From contig JALMLS010000579.1 of NCBI GenBank assembly GCA_038496445.1, forward strand, positions 1 to 64,000: a stretch of 64,000 nt of DNA. Reading direction: 5' to 3'. Below, piece by piece: positions 45,381 to 58,060 of the stretch. Made by a program: the position numbers and the translations under genes. This DNA is from Trichosphaerium sp. ATCC 40318 (lineage: Eukaryota; Discosea; Flabellinia; Trichosidae). Positions within the stretch are counted from its first letter, which is position 1. Every line of letters starts with the position of its first letter. The notes under the pieces are model-generated. The model saw only the letters and a list, made by a program, of their open reading frames with translations, made no database searches and had not been told where the DNA came from.

Positions 45381-45589
45381 TATTCCAGTGCACGTGATTT
45401 TTAATCTTATTGTACCTTATTTACACTCACGAACCAATACTTATGTTTCTTTAGATTGTTTAAACCCAAAGAGTCACATTTTGAGCTTTACAACCAGTGA
45501 ACAATTAGACTCTCATATTCAAACTCTTAGGATTTGTGAATTCCTTACATTTGTTTGTGTACGAGGGTCAGCGCATTAAAACAAACAAC

Positions 45590-45661
45590 ATGTCACGGCG
45601 TAGAAAAATTATAAAAATTCGTAAAAAACCCAAACCAAGGGCAGCAAATGAGCCACCTAAA
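45590..45661 (+). other. Possible basic first exon of the Crinkler-like gene
   Basis: ATG at 45590 gives MSRRRKIIKIRKKPKPRAAN, a stretch resembling a nuclear localisation signal, followed by a GTACCT donor. An acceptor near 45759 (AATCAG) would join it in phase to the frame that enters the SAP exon. This would place a nuclear-targeting start on the protein. Without transcript evidence the ATG at 45807 remains an equal alternative. Confidence 0.35.
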
Positions 45662-45806
45662 GGTACCTTCATTAAAGTAAAACTGCTAATACAATAACCT
45701 GTTTAACAGTCTCCTCTTTGTGACTTAATTCAATTCACGAGACTTGATTGATCAATCAGAGTTTTTTTGGCTAAAATCAATTTACGCAACTTGTACTTAC
45801 ACCACA

Positions 45807-48448
45807 ATGGAAGCCGACAAAAAGTACCTCACAGAGGGTGAGGCTAGTGAGGCTAGTCATAATGATCTTAAACTGCAGTGTGAGGTTAGAGGGCTTTCAA
45901 AAACCGGTTCAAAGCCTGCGTTGGTAGCTCGACTTGTTGGTTCGTACTTTTTAATTCCTTGTGAACTTTTAGAACGATTTTTGCGTTTGTACGTTATTTT
46001 TTAACTTATCTTATTAGAGCATGATACTGCCCATAGTGATATAGAAGATTTAGCAATGCTACGCAATATCGTACCAACGGGTAACTTAGTCCTCGCCTAC
46101 AACACCATTAGCAAGCAGCTGGATCAATTCAATAATGATATGAAAGAGATAAAAGAAGACGGAGCGAAGAACCAAAAGATGATTGAGCATCTTCGCAAAG
46201 GGCATGAGAAAACTCAACAAGAGCTTGGGGAAACTCGACAAGAGCTTGGAGAAACTCAACAAGAGCTTGAAGAAACTCGACAAGAGCAACAAGATATTGG
46301 ACAAAAGCTTGAGGAAACTCAACAAGGATTGCATAGTATGAGTTCTCTGATACTTATTATGCAGCTTATCATGTTGGCATCTCAGTATAGAGATAGCAAA
46401 CTAACTATGCTTGTTGAAAAGGGTACGTTGTATTTCTAGTTATCCGTCATTGATTGATTGAATTCCTAATTTATTTTCCAGACTATGGTGTTCTTGGTCG
46501 CCACATAAGAGAGTATGTTGCAACCTGTGTTGCGTACTTTTTTGATGAAAGAGAAGCGAATGATGTTACTGACGAGGAACTGATACCCAACATCAAGTAC
46601 ATGAAGGCAACAGGAGATACTAAAAGTAAACCAGAAGCCGCTTTTACCAAGCAACTGGTTGGAATATTTTCTGACGGAAAAGGTAAACGACCTTCTGTAT
46701 TTCCATTCTTGGCGCCTATCAACACGCATGAGAAGTGTGTTCGGCAAAGTGGCCCAGATGTAAGGAAGTTTAAGCCAGATATTTCGTTCGTTGCTATAGA
46801 TGCTCAATTTGCAGAACTGCATACGTTACACATTGTAGTACCTATGGAGCTTAAAGGTACGCTAATTGTTTTTGCTTTTTTTTTGCTTGACACGTGATGA
46901 CATTTTAAATAATTTGCTTTACTTACAATTTTAAAGTTACTGCTTTGGATAGCGCCGCAGAAGGACAATTATGGAACTATATGCACCAGGTACAGTCCAA
47001 TTTTTGTTTTGGAACACGTTTTCTTTTTCAGTTCTTTACTGATTGTTTTCCAGATTATGCTTCGCCAGAAACTACGAACTAAGTGCTATGGCGTTCTAAT
47101 GAATAAAAAATATGTAATGTTTCTTAAAATGGAGATGCCTGACGGTGACCAGAAGCCACCAACGTACGTTTTTTGTTTACGTGTTAAAATCTTCGTTCTC
47201 AGCCTTTTATCTCGTTCTAGCTATTCCTTCACAAAAAAATATCCTCTATATGATGTTTGTAAATACAAATTAGCTCACAGAGACGAATTCGAGGCTAATT
47301 ACGCTCTTGACAAACCATTTTACGGTCAAAAGTTGCTACGACACTTTTTGTCACAATCACCAAAGACTCTCGGTTGGGAAATACCACACTTTGAAATAAA
47401 AGGGAAGCGCTACACCCCACATACCGTCCTTGGTATGGGAGCCTCAAGGTACAATTTCATCTCACTTGGAGTGACCCCTATCTAAATACGTGTTAGCATT
47501 GTGTATGGTATTAGCCGTATTGTAAAAGTGCCACCAAAAAGGCCAAATACTCGGGCAGCAGCAAGAAAGGCAAAAGAGTCAAGTGAACAACCAAAGCCAG
47601 TAAAAGAGCTCATTGCAGTAAAGTGCCTTCTTGAAGATACACCAAAGTTTCGTGCTATGTTGTTGCATGAGCGTGAGGTTCTCAAAGAGCTTAAAAAGTG
47701 TGCCTATACTCCCAATCAGGTACTATCAAAATGTTCCTTTTTTTTTTCTAACTTTGTTTAGATTTACACACCATCTGACATGTACTTCTTCATGAGTCCT
47801 GTGGGATTTCCTCTCAAATGCAGCCAATACACTTCAAACATAGAGTGGCTCAAACAGATTATAGATGGCCTAAAATTCGCACATGACCGTGGGATTGTTC
47901 ATAGGTATGTTTTTCCTTATTTTTTTTTTTACAACAAACTTACTCGCTGCAGGGACATATGCCCAGGTAATTTATTAGTTACGGCTGACTCTAATAAAGC
48001 TGTAATAATAGACTGGGGCGTAAGCACAAAAATTGACGAACTTGCAGTTGTAGAAGGGACGCTTTTGTATGCTCCACTCAATTTAGTCAAGAATTATGAT
48101 CCCGATCAAAAATACACAGTCGGACGTAATTACGACTTGCTATGCCTTGTTCAAGTAGTTATGTTCCATTCAAAGTTTACCAAAGAAGAACAAGACCATT
48201 TGATAAAATTGTACAAAGGTTGGGTAAACTTACGTACTGGAAACCCATCGAACCTTGAATGGAAGACCGAATATCAAATTCGTCAACAAATGGTTAAGCA
48301 ATGGCCACAACCTAATTGCTTGTGGCGTAACATATTTGATGCAGCTTATCAAACTAACTATGACGGACTGAAAAAAGCTTTTGCAGCAGTGATGATGCGC
48401 AAACGAAATGTAAAGTATGGCCTAAAACTATCAACATTCGGTAAATAA
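45807..48448 (+). CDS. Crinkler-like protein: SAP, coiled coil, PD-(D/E)xK nuclease, kinase
   Basis: The first exon has a SAP-type helix-hairpin (NDLKLQCEVRGLSKTG, SKPALVARL). A coiled coil of ETQQELGETR units (46200-46330) follows. The next exons carry a nuclease-like core, with KPDISFV at about 46775 and VPMELKG at about 46840, fitting the D...(D/E)xK site. The C-terminal half is a kinase: lysine in IAVKCLL and αC HEREVLKEL (about 47610-47690), catalytic loop HRDICPGNLL (about 47900-47970) and IIDWGVS in place of DFG. The stop is at 48446-48448. Nuclease-kinase pairs of this kind are known from eukaryotic Crinkler-type effectors in oomycetes, chytrids and Glomeromycotina. No LxLFLAK-type header is visible; SAP takes that place. 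DNA binding and nuclear action are inferences. Confidence 0.75.
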
Positions 48449-48567
48449 ATAATAGTATTTTCTCAGCGCCAGCACATGCTAGTGCTAAGATTATGTTTCC
48501 ATCTCCAGTTTGTGTATTTAGTGAAAACAGCATTGTCCAGTATTCTTACCAATATATGCTAATGTTA

Positions 48568-49690
48568 TCATGTGCCCGTTGAAACCATTTGGCCTGCCAT
48601 CTCGATGAAGACTTGTTCAATAATATCTAACATAAACTGAAAGATTGAGAAGTACTGTAGATTTTTGGCTATTAAAGCTGTAAAATCTTCATCTTTAGGA
48701 GCTTGTTTTGATATCTCAACTAACTCTGCGTATGGCACTAAAGCATCACAATTCTCCTGCTTAATTTTGAAAATAAATTTATCAGTTTTGAAAATTAACC
48801 TTAGGTATTCCTTTGCAAGTTTGCACGCTGCTTTCTCGTCAATACAAAATATCATCTCAAAAGCTCTTATATTTATGCAATATTTACGGTAAATTTTGGC
48901 ATGTCTCGATTCAGCCCTGCCAAAAACGTAAAATGTAGAAGAGTGGCTGGAGCTGTAAAATCTGAAAGGTTAGTAAAAAGTGCAATTATTGCTATTACCT
49001 CCTTTCCACGCGTTCAGAACAGCCGTTGACTCAAATGGCAGCGGGTAGCTAAACTCAAGCACTCTTGGGTCAGTAACGTCTTCGATCTGTAGAATGTTAG
49101 CACCTTTTTCTGTGATGCTCTTGTCAAAGTCAAGGTAGTCACAGCAGGCTACAACGTCGAGAAGCAACAGATTTAAGTGTGGTAATAAATGTTTAGCGTA
49201 CAGTCTCTAGGTACAATGGCTTTGTTGTTGACGGCTGTGCGCAGTATTCATCGTATATTTCTGCTATCGGACGGCTGTAATTGTTGACAAGCCATACAAA
49301 ACCCATCTCATGTTGTAAAACAATCAGAAAGCAATCAGCACTCTCTTTAGCGTCGATTTATGCTTGTTGAGCTGTTAGGATACTACTAGGCGCTACAAAG
49401 TTCCTTGATACGCTCAGTTCGGTTTTTTTGTCCTCTCCAACGAGCTTGTAGCATTTGCCTGTAAGAATGGAACGGTTGACGGTTGAATTCTCTCAGAGAT
49501 TTGACTTCTATAGACTTTTAAAGGTGTTTAACTCTATTTTTAGTTAGCGGTAAAGTTTTTCCAGATGGTTTGTGAGCGCATGTAACCCACTAGAGTATAC
49601 AAGCTATCAAGTAATGCATCCTTATGGAGTACTTTGTGGTACAGAAAGTCACGTGCTTTCTGCCTAATTGGGTTACGTTTGAAAAGGAGC
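48568..49690 (-). pseudogene. Decayed or unresolved gene of unknown family
   Basis: Minus-strand segments look coding but do not connect. They are RQKARDFLYHKVLHKDALLD and LVGYMRSQTIW (about 49680-49555), SADCFLIVLQHEMGFVWLVN (about 49345-49285, with a stop codon just before), DVVACCDYLDFDKSITEKGA and DPRVLEFSYPLPFEST (49160-49010), and a last block KLAKEYLRLIFKTDKFIFKI ending at 48568. An in-frame stop near 49360 and missing junctions suggest decay. Alternatively it is an intron-rich gene I cannot assemble. It is convergent with the Crinkler-like gene. No family is recognised. Confidence 0.35.
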
Positions 49691-49912
49691 TTAACGTTAA
49701 ATTACAATAGCGCAAAAGTGATCACGATACATTCAGTTTATTCGAGAGTCAAACATCTACTATTAATACAATAGGTTATTGTAACCAAAAAACTGTTTAT
49801 TTAGTCAAACATGAAAAGTGTCCCAAATCAGGTAAAGTGACCCAAATTGTTTTCACAAATGGAGCTCTATCCAAGCAAAACGAGGATACAAACAATGCGT
49901 ATGAAGGCGCAT

Positions 49913-50139
49913 TTGGTAGGAGGATTTAGGATTGACAACATCTACAAATCTGCCCTTTGGCAGATTGGCTAACTGTGGTGGATCCCAATAATGTTGTCCT
50001 TTATTTATAAATAGTAGTAAAACACAATGAACGGACCCACAGGGCTGACACTCCAGAGTACTGGGATCCGCCTCAATTCGCTAATCCACCCAAAGGGTAA
50101 ATTTGTAGATGGTGTCATCACCCAAAATCTGCCTATCAA
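49913..50139. repeat. Imperfect inverted repeat, ~78-bp arms
   Basis: The reverse complement of 50059-50139 matches 49913-49990 at about three of four positions, including the shared blocks CATCTACAAAT, CCCTTTGG and GGATCCCA. The loop is ~68 bp. Read outward from the loop, both arms give a similar peptide: YWDPPQLANLPKGRFVD on the minus strand of the left arm and YWDPPQFANPPKG, then a frame change, then FVDGVI on the plus strand of the right arm. They therefore look like two diverged copies of one coding fragment in opposite orientation. The left arm also contains a small hairpin (AATCTGCC-CTTT-GGCAGATT). A 78-codon frame (50027-50263) runs over the right arm but reads against this pattern. 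Confidence 0.7.
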
Positions 50140-50263
50140 ATACGTGGAAGGCACAGTAGGTGCCCAGTTGATCCCATTACAAGTTTTCCCAAATTGTGTA
50201 ACGACTTTAGAAAGTTCCGGCAAGGACGTCGTATGTACTTTAATGCGCAATCCAAGATACTGA

Positions 50264-52872
50264 CTTTTGCTTAGACATCCACCAACGCTCTTTCACCAAG
50301 TAGGATACAGGAAGTCGAAGCTATGCACTGCAGAAGACAAGTACAAATGCAATCTCCAAGTCATCAACCTCAAGCATCAAGGTCTTGGTCATAAATCAAG
50401 GTGAGCATACGTTTGTTTTGTTTGTAGCACTGAGCTAACAAAAAGATCTCGGCCACAAATATCATCCTGAGTTTATCCTTGACGATGTTAGCGTGAAACA
50501 AAAAGTAATCTACTAGCAAAAAAATAAGGCACAAAAATCACGTGATTTAGCTTTTTGTTTATTTAACTAGCGTACATTATCAACGAGGCGCAAGTTCTCC
50601 AAACTACAACCAAGAATAGCGGAAAGGTACGTACAAGCATACCATGTGTTTTGTACAGCTTGAGAATCTAAAACCGAAAGCCAAAAATCACAGCAAAAAG
50701 CTGTAACTGTAGAACGCAGTACAAGGCACGCGGTTCTTTGTTTACACTAGTTCAAGCTACTGTTTTGTTCCAGGGTCTGTTCCAAAGGATGTTATACCAC
50801 CGAAGAAGCGCAAGGCCAACACACGCAAAAGAAATTAGCACCAGAGGAACAGTCTGTTCGATCAAATTTTTTCTGTTTATTATTGTCAGTCAAATTGGTT
50901 CTATCCGTTCTTTGTCTAAAAAAGCGCAAGTGTTCACAGAACAATGACAAACAGCACGGTCTAAAACAAGTGCTGTACACGTAAAAAACTAACTAGCAAA
51001 CAGCCACACCTGCTTTTGCATTTCCAACAACAAAGTGCCCGAGTAACATTTGCATTATCTCCTTTTTCTCTTGAATACTGGCTAACTCCAACTTTCTCTC
51101 TAAGCATCAAAGATCGCCTTGCAATCTTTATCCAACCCCTCAACCAATTGTATATGACATAGGCAGCGCAATGCTCAATGGAATGGTTACAACAAAAAGA
51201 TAGAATAAACCTGCAGTTTCAGTAAGCATCAAGAACTCAAGTTATCTTACGCTCAACCTCCGATAGACACCTGTTGCTCAACTTGTATCTTCTTACCTCA
51301 ATGACATACAAAATTGCGGCCACAGCTACAGCAGTACAAAATGCTGCTATCACTATTACAGCACGTTGACGTAGCTTCTTCATTATTCGTAGTCATATTG
51401 ACATCTACTTTATGAGCTTAGTGCAGTGCCTCAGTCTTCTCCAAATACCGTTGTTGCAATCTTACCAATAGGAACATAAGGTGCTACATCAAGTGCTTGT
51501 TTTCTACAAACTGCGTAGTAGCTTTGATGATGCAAAGGAATGAGTTTAGATATCGACAACATTAAGAATAGCCAAGTATTGTGAAATCACTGTACATTAG
51601 TGCTTTTGCGGGAGCTGGACTTGCGTTCAATAAAACAGCGAGTGTTTTAAATGATGTGATACGAAATATTCAGTTTAAACTCAAAAGAACAACACTTACT
51701 TAGCACAAGAGAACAACATACACGTAGCCCGAAAAACTGCCAATATATGATTGTTGTCGGGTTTTGCCGACAATAATTCTCACGTTACATGGTACCATTT
51801 ACATCAGTTCTAATATACTCAGCTACTTTTTTAAGCAATCTGCGTCTTTGATAAAGCAGAACTTTGTGGCACACAGTACACTTTTTATTCTTGCTTGAAA
51901 GCATATCAAACCCTGTAACAGTATTCAATGTCTTGGATATTCATGGCACGAAAGCCTTTCAACGCGGAGTATCATTATAATAATCAAATAGTGCACTTTA
52001 AAGCTAAATCTGTTTTTCTATTTACTCCGCTTCTGTAAACATTCTGATTGCTTTAGTTTTGACATGTTTAGGTTTGTAAAGCTATGTTGATGTTGTTTGT
52101 GAATTAAATCTAACCCTGGAAAACCCTGGAATAAACGCTAGCCGCAACCATTACTCCGCTGCTGTGCGCTAGCTCTTCAATGTTTTGATTCACCTACAAA
52201 GTCTACTTATAACCAGCAAACTCAAAAAAGCGTGATAATAATAATCATGATGTGGTTTGATGTATTTTCGCGACCCAATCCCAAGAGCTATCTACAGCTC
52301 TACAACTGTCTGTCAAGTTGCTGCAGAATCATATGTAACTGCTATAATAAAAGTTTCGCTTTACGTCATGTCGCGACTGCCAGAAACACAATCTCAAAAT
52401 TCTCCGCAGTTACTTATGTTGCCTAACATAGTGTAAAGTTCGAGGTAAGTATTTGGAGGCTAAGTACTGGCGTCAAAGTTGTTACGATAACAAAAAGTGC
52501 AAAGGAAGTACTTGTACGAGAATGATGTTATCTTTGTTACAGGTTGTGATTCAATCGACAAGGCGAGAAAACGAACATATCTTGTTCTGAGTGGTAACAA
52601 CGTAGTGTGCCGGAGATTATTTTATTTGTTCAAGAACGATTGCTCGTATTCTATGTGAAAGCTTTTATAGCTTTATGTGCTACCTAGTGGTAAGCAGATG
52701 TGCATGAGGTAGTCAACTAAATCGGTAAGTGCGGTAAAACAGAAATGCCGCCACGATTACAACACAGTTTGCATCACGTCATACTGTACACAAACCACAG
52801 TAAAGCTGGCTTAAACATCATAAAGTATATCATTGGAACAGTAAGGATCAACTCATTACGCAATATACTCTG
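50264..52872. other. 2.6 kb with no confident gene; scattered coding-like pieces
   Basis: On the minus strand a start at 51383 gives MKKLRQRAVIVIAAFCTAVA with a GTAAGA donor after ILYVIE. A nearby piece reads AGLFYLFVVTIPLSIALPMS (about 51225-51155). Another start at 51562 gives MLSISKLIPLHHQSYYAVCR. These could be exons of one small membrane protein or decayed remnants; I could not join them. The rest (51600-52870) shows no supportable coding frame. CACGTG occurs at about 50539. Confidence 0.4.
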
Positions 52873-55339
52873 ATGTGGAAGCTACTAGCAATCGGTAAGG
52901 CTTTTGGTAATTTTATTACATCTTAACACACTTGTTTTCTTTTAGTTTTATTAGCTACGGCTGTATTATCATATGACCGCAAGTTCTGGAAAGACATTTA
53001 CGACTTTGAAGCAGTATCTAATGGTAAGTTGTTTGGGCATTGAATCAAATCGATCAATTATTTCGGGTATTTTCAGGAAATCACGTTTTTTACTGCTAGC
53101 GCGCTAGTTACTCTTTTTCTGTTTACTTATTTATACGAACTAGTTGACTTTGGCCAACCAATAAAACGTGCTTCTGGTGATGAAGAAGAACGCGTTTTGA
53201 CAATCTCTAAAGGAGACGGAACCAAGCTGATCTTCTCTTGTATCAAACACTCTCCTTATTCTATCGGTGCTCAAGTACGCATTGTTTCTCCGTATTGTTA
53301 CGACCTTGTGTTTTTTTATTACTACTAACTGCTCGATCCACAATTAGATTGTCGTTGAGAATGGAAGTGGTAACAAGACATACTATCCTGCGCCAACAAA
53401 CGCATACAAAGCCATTGGCGATAACCATTATGACTTGAGGTTCATCGATCACGAAGATGGTTCGATATCTGGCTCATTTATTATCAACAATATTGAAATT
53501 GCAATCGAGCCTGTATCGCAGTACGTTGTTTTAATAGATTTGTTTTGATGTTTGTAAAGAAAGTAATCACGTGATTATTAATAGAACATCATGATTTTTC
53601 TTATTTTATTCTTAGCCACAAGAGATTCTTTTCTGATCATCATACATCAAAGCTCAGCGGTGCTAGTCACGTTCTATTCAGGTACCAAAGTACAATGTTG
53701 CTACAGCGATAGTGACGTTTCTTTAGAGAAAATCGTACAATAAGCAACCCATGGAAGTGTGGCATTTGTGGGGATGATCATGCAAATATAACAGCCAAAA
53801 GAAGCATTCGTAGAGCTCGTAGACATAACAAACGGTATTGTAGTGCAAAATTTTTTGTCTGTATTGCTAACTTGTTCTCAAGATCACTTTTACAATTCGC
53901 TTCAGGTAATACACTACCATTCAATCCACCTCCAAATCCATGCCCGCGAAACAGACGAGAATTGCACTTTGTACACAAACTGTTTAAACATTAACTTGCT
54001 TACAAACAACAGGTTTTTGTACTCAACACAGGATTCTATGGTAGAATAGGTAGCAATGTCAATACTGCCACTAATTATGTCACAACATGTATGTCAGCTA
54101 GCTCAATATTTTATCAAGTACTCACCTGTTGTAAGCTGTAAATGTTGTCAACAGATTCTTTCCAACCGACTTTGTATGTACCCTTGATATGTAATCAATT
54201 ATCTGCTTACAATATTTGTAGAATATACGGATTGCTATTGACGAAATCATCATCAGACAAACCAAAGGTACCACAAAGAATTGTACCATTCTTCTACCAC
54301 TAAATACCTTCTATAGTCGCTGGAGACGCATGGGATGTCACAAGAAACAACTGCAATGGAGCAAATCTACTAACTTCTTTTGGCATTTGGAAGCAGAACA
54401 ACCGCCCAGCTGAGAGCGTTGCATATCTCCACCACGACTGCCTCCGTCAAACAAATGGAGTCATAACACTTGGATCAGCGTATGTAGGAGCAATGTGCAA
54501 CAGTAGGGTATTGTTCTTCAATTACAATATTCTTCTTACCAACCCTTGATTAGTTCAGCGCTGGAGAATCTATGTGGCTTGCCAACCAATTTCAACGAAA
54601 CAGAGTTCTTGGTCATGAAATTGGTCATATTGTTGGCTGTACGCATAATTCTGTAGGAATCATGCTTGCTGGAGACCCTGGCGTAGAGTAAGTAATTAGT
54701 TTAGTTTTGTTGTTGATAGAAACTTATTCTTTCAAAGTGATTCAAGGTATGAGCGTTTTTCACGTGCAAGTCAAGCTGAAGGTTGCGGTGTAATTGGAAG
54801 TCAAGGATCGTGTTTAACTGGTGTCACCAATCCAAAGACAAACATCTTTACTCTCAGAAAGTCAAACAGAATGAGCCATGCACTTGACGGTGGAAATGGA
54901 GGAGCAAACAATAGAAATATGAAGTTGTATTCTTACAGTGCTTCGAATGTGAACCAACATTGGATTCAAATAAGTAGACCAGGAGGATTCTTTTCATTCC
55001 AAAAGAGGAACACCAACTTTTGCCTTGATGGAGGAAATGGAGGTGCACGTAGCCAAAATGTAAAGTTGTATGCGTGTGGTGCAAACAACCAAAATCAACA
55101 CTGGAAGAAAATCAATAGAGGTGGTAATAAGTTCCGTCTAGAAAAGAGGAACGCTCCAGGCTTCTCTATTGATGGTGACAATGGAGGCACCAATAATCAG
55201 TATGTGCTAGTTTAATTTTGTTTTGGTTTTTTCCACTTTTTTATCACGTGTTGACTTTGCCACCTCTAGACTTGTACTTCTATGGAACTCTGCGAATTCA
55301 AACGGTAACCAACAGTGGGAATTCACAAATGTAGTGTGA
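52873..55339 (+). CDS. Secreted metzincin (ADAM/reprolysin-like) with ricin-type lectin tail
   Basis: The ATG at 52873 gives a signal peptide (MWKLLAIVLLATAVLS) split by an intron. The propeptide exons include DLRFIDHEDGSISGSF and a cysteine-switch-like WKCGICGDD, then a furin-type basic site (SIRRARRHNKR at about 53800). The catalytic part has GVITLGSAYVGAMCNS and the zinc motif HEIGHIVGCTHN at about 54620-54655, with the downstream Met of VGIMLAGD. The last exons form a ricin B-type beta-trefoil with QxW signatures (NQHWIQI, NQHWKKI, NQQWEF) and SHALDGGNGGAN repeats. It ends at TGA 55337-55339. A secreted protease carrying a sugar-binding module suggests action on glycosylated external proteins; that is inference. 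Exons between 53840 and 54300 are approximate. Confidence 0.82.
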
Positions 55340-55600
55340 ATTCGTAAAGTTGTAAAATAAACGCTATCTATTAAGGTTCAACATTGAATTCTTGCTCCGC
55401 TTGTTTCAAAAGGAACTGCACAAAGAAGCACTGAACAGTACATTGTATTATCTTACAATAATTTTTAAGTACATTTGCGCAAAAACTAATAAACTAAAAT
55501 GTAGAATAACAATATGGCTTTTTGCACTTGGTTAGAGCGCGTGAACACTAAAATGTGTCAGAATTAAATTTTGGTACCATCAGATCTACAGCAAAATCGG

Positions 55601-58060
55601 TCACTTACGATTTACAGTGCATTTGTAGTTACAATAGCCAGTGTGTCCCAGTGTTGAGTGCAAACGTATAAACGTTCCATATTCAAACTTGCACAAGACA
55701 TCAAAAATTACATTCCTTGAAGTTAATTCTTCTATTAAAATCAAAAACGTCATTTTTTTACCATTTCTTAAATGGGCGAGGTTAGCACTAAGAAGCGACA
55801 ACAACACTACAACGCACTGATTCTTTTTGAATTCTCCTATAGAAGGTTAGTACTATACAGACATAAATAAACGTACAGTATAAACCCTTCTAGGTAAACT
55901 TCACCATCTACACAAAAGTTCCTTTCAGTAGTTTCAATGCCAAGCGAACATGACTTTGCATACAATTGGGACTCAGAACGTAAAGTGTCAATTGATACAA
56001 TATGACCCCATCGTTCGTGCCAATACAAGTCTTCAGGTTTGAAGCATCGTAATAGGTACTGCGCAAAGAATAGGGGAAGTTGTGAAGCGTATTTACGTGC
56101 CAGATCAGGCAATGATGAAGCATCTATAATAGACTTAGCTACGAGTTGGAAACACACATTATACTCACGAGCAATGAGCCATAAGTCACAAGATATCAGA
56201 CCTATCTTTTTCTGGTTTCTTTCTATAATTGTAAATACATTGCGAGGAACTGGCATTGGTCCGTCAGTCACTGATATTAATTTTGTAACTGAGCCTATCT
56301 GTTTTACGATGCAATCTACAATCGATTTCCGATCAACAACCGATGGTAGTAGATAACTACATAATGCTACTGAGTCAGCAGTACCAACCTTACAACCAAG
56401 AAAGACTCGTTCTTGATCATCTTCTTTGATAAACTATTTTTAGTGAGTACACGTGCTTCTTATTTAAAATCGCTCGTACGTGACCTAGGCGAACGAGTAC
56501 ACCTCTGATCATCTCCACAGAAGTAAGTTTTATTATTTCTGTTAGGGAAGAGGTTGATAGATACTCAAGAACTAACTGAAGGGAATCTACTGTTTCACCT
56601 TCTAGTAGAACAAGTTGGTAAGTGTTATCATCATTCTTGAATCTTGTGAACTGGTTTTTTAAATATCTAAAAATATCAGTGTGGTTTGTTTAAGCTTTTG
56701 GTTCCATGAACTTTGTGGTTGATGACAGCATCGAAGAACGCTCCTAGTGATTGCTGTCCAAAATGACTTACTCGCAGTTTGTTCCTAATATGTATCTTGA
56801 TCCTTTTACTTTAAGAACAGGATCTGAATTGAAAAAGATGACGAAAGTAACATCACATAAGGCAGGATCTCCACCTTTCAAAAATTTCTCCTCAACATCA
56901 ACATCACCTGACCTAAACGAATGATTAGAGCCCTATAGTGGTGACGCAGATATACAACATACATAAGCAGGTCCATTTGTTGGTCAATAGTTGGTTTGAA
57001 TATAACAATGTCATTTCTGGGATTACCTTGTTTGTGCCCTTGCATTACTACCCATACGAACTCTAGATTGCCTTTGCACACGTGATTTGATTTGCTGCTT
57101 TCAGCAACACAGCGAGCCAACCCAAACATGTTGAGAATTACATTACAAGTCAGTGTGCTGCAACGCTTTAGTGCGTTTAATGAGATGCTGTAACCCAAAT
57201 TATTAACATATGACACAAGCGCTAGCAAGTGAAACCCTTTTATACTAGGCGTCTGTTTCTTCTACAACATAGTCAAGGTACTGAGCCCTTTGATAAAAAG
57301 ACGTACTAGTGATTTTCCAAGAGAGTTATATTCCTTGATGTTGATATTCATGTCTTTGATTAGATTCACTCTGGTTACTTCAGTTTCGAGGTATTTGACA
57401 GGTTCAAAGGTAACTTCTGATACTGGGAAAGATCTTGGAGATTCTTGTACAAGTTGGCTGTATGCTGCGACAACAGATGAATCTTGAATGACTAAACTCT
57501 CTTTATCATTTGGCTGTTGATGTTCCAAAGCACGGAATAGTATCCTACAAACTTAATTGAGATACACATGTCTTAATCGTGATAGGAAATGTTCGTACTT
57601 GGATAATACAGTTACAACTATATCACGTGCATATTCGAAGAACCCAGGAAGTGTACTAATAATATGTTCTTGAGTTGCAAGTTGCTGAAGTCCCAAGTTT
57701 ATCCAACGTTCAGGAGTAGTTGAGCAGCTAGAGAATATATCTTGACAACATAAAGTACTCACAAGTGATTTTGTGGTTTCGCTCCTAAGGTTTATATATC
57801 TCTTAGAGTGAGCGAATAGAGCCAAGTCGTTCTTGTTGTTGACGGCCTTTGGTACAAATGGCAGAGCAACCTTTTTTTCTCTTGAAAGGCGCTTTAGATC
57901 TTCTATTTGGTTTTTCAAGTACTCTCGCCACCCGAAATTGTCGTCTACACGTTGTTTACACAACGTTGATAACGAAGAGAAGTAAATAAGGCTTTTTGGA
58001 GGTAAGCGGGATAGGATCGCATTAAAACAACGTGTTGGAGCGTTTCGAATAAATTTGTGT
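55601..58060 (-). CDS. Large F-box protein with unidentified C-terminus
   Basis: An F-box frame (RCFNAILSRLPPKSLIYFSS, then LSTLCKQRVDDNFGWREYL) opens near 58050-57900. The start codon was not found; another frame there has an ATG at about 58090, so a one-base error or upstream exon is possible. The following exons read continuously: LKRLSREKKVALPFVP, LVQESPRSFPVSEVTFEPVK, LLALVSYVNNLGYSISLNAL, GGDPALCDVTFVIFFN, RGVLVRLGHVRAILN, SLPDLARKYASQLPLFFAQY, YWHERWGHIVSIDT. The probable last exon ends GYCNYKCTVNRK at stop 55601-55603. The C-terminal ~700 residues look helical and match no family I know. Donors include GTGTAT and GTCAGG forms, so junctions are tentative. Confidence 0.55.

Noticed and set aside
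45744-45806. Upstream extension of the SAP exon as the true start
   Set aside because: The frame is open but has no ATG before 45807. It is only usable if the exon at 45590 is real, which is noted separately.
46086-46334. Leucine/serine-rich frame on the minus strand
   Set aside because: It is the antisense of the Glu/Gln-rich coiled coil of the Crinkler-like gene.
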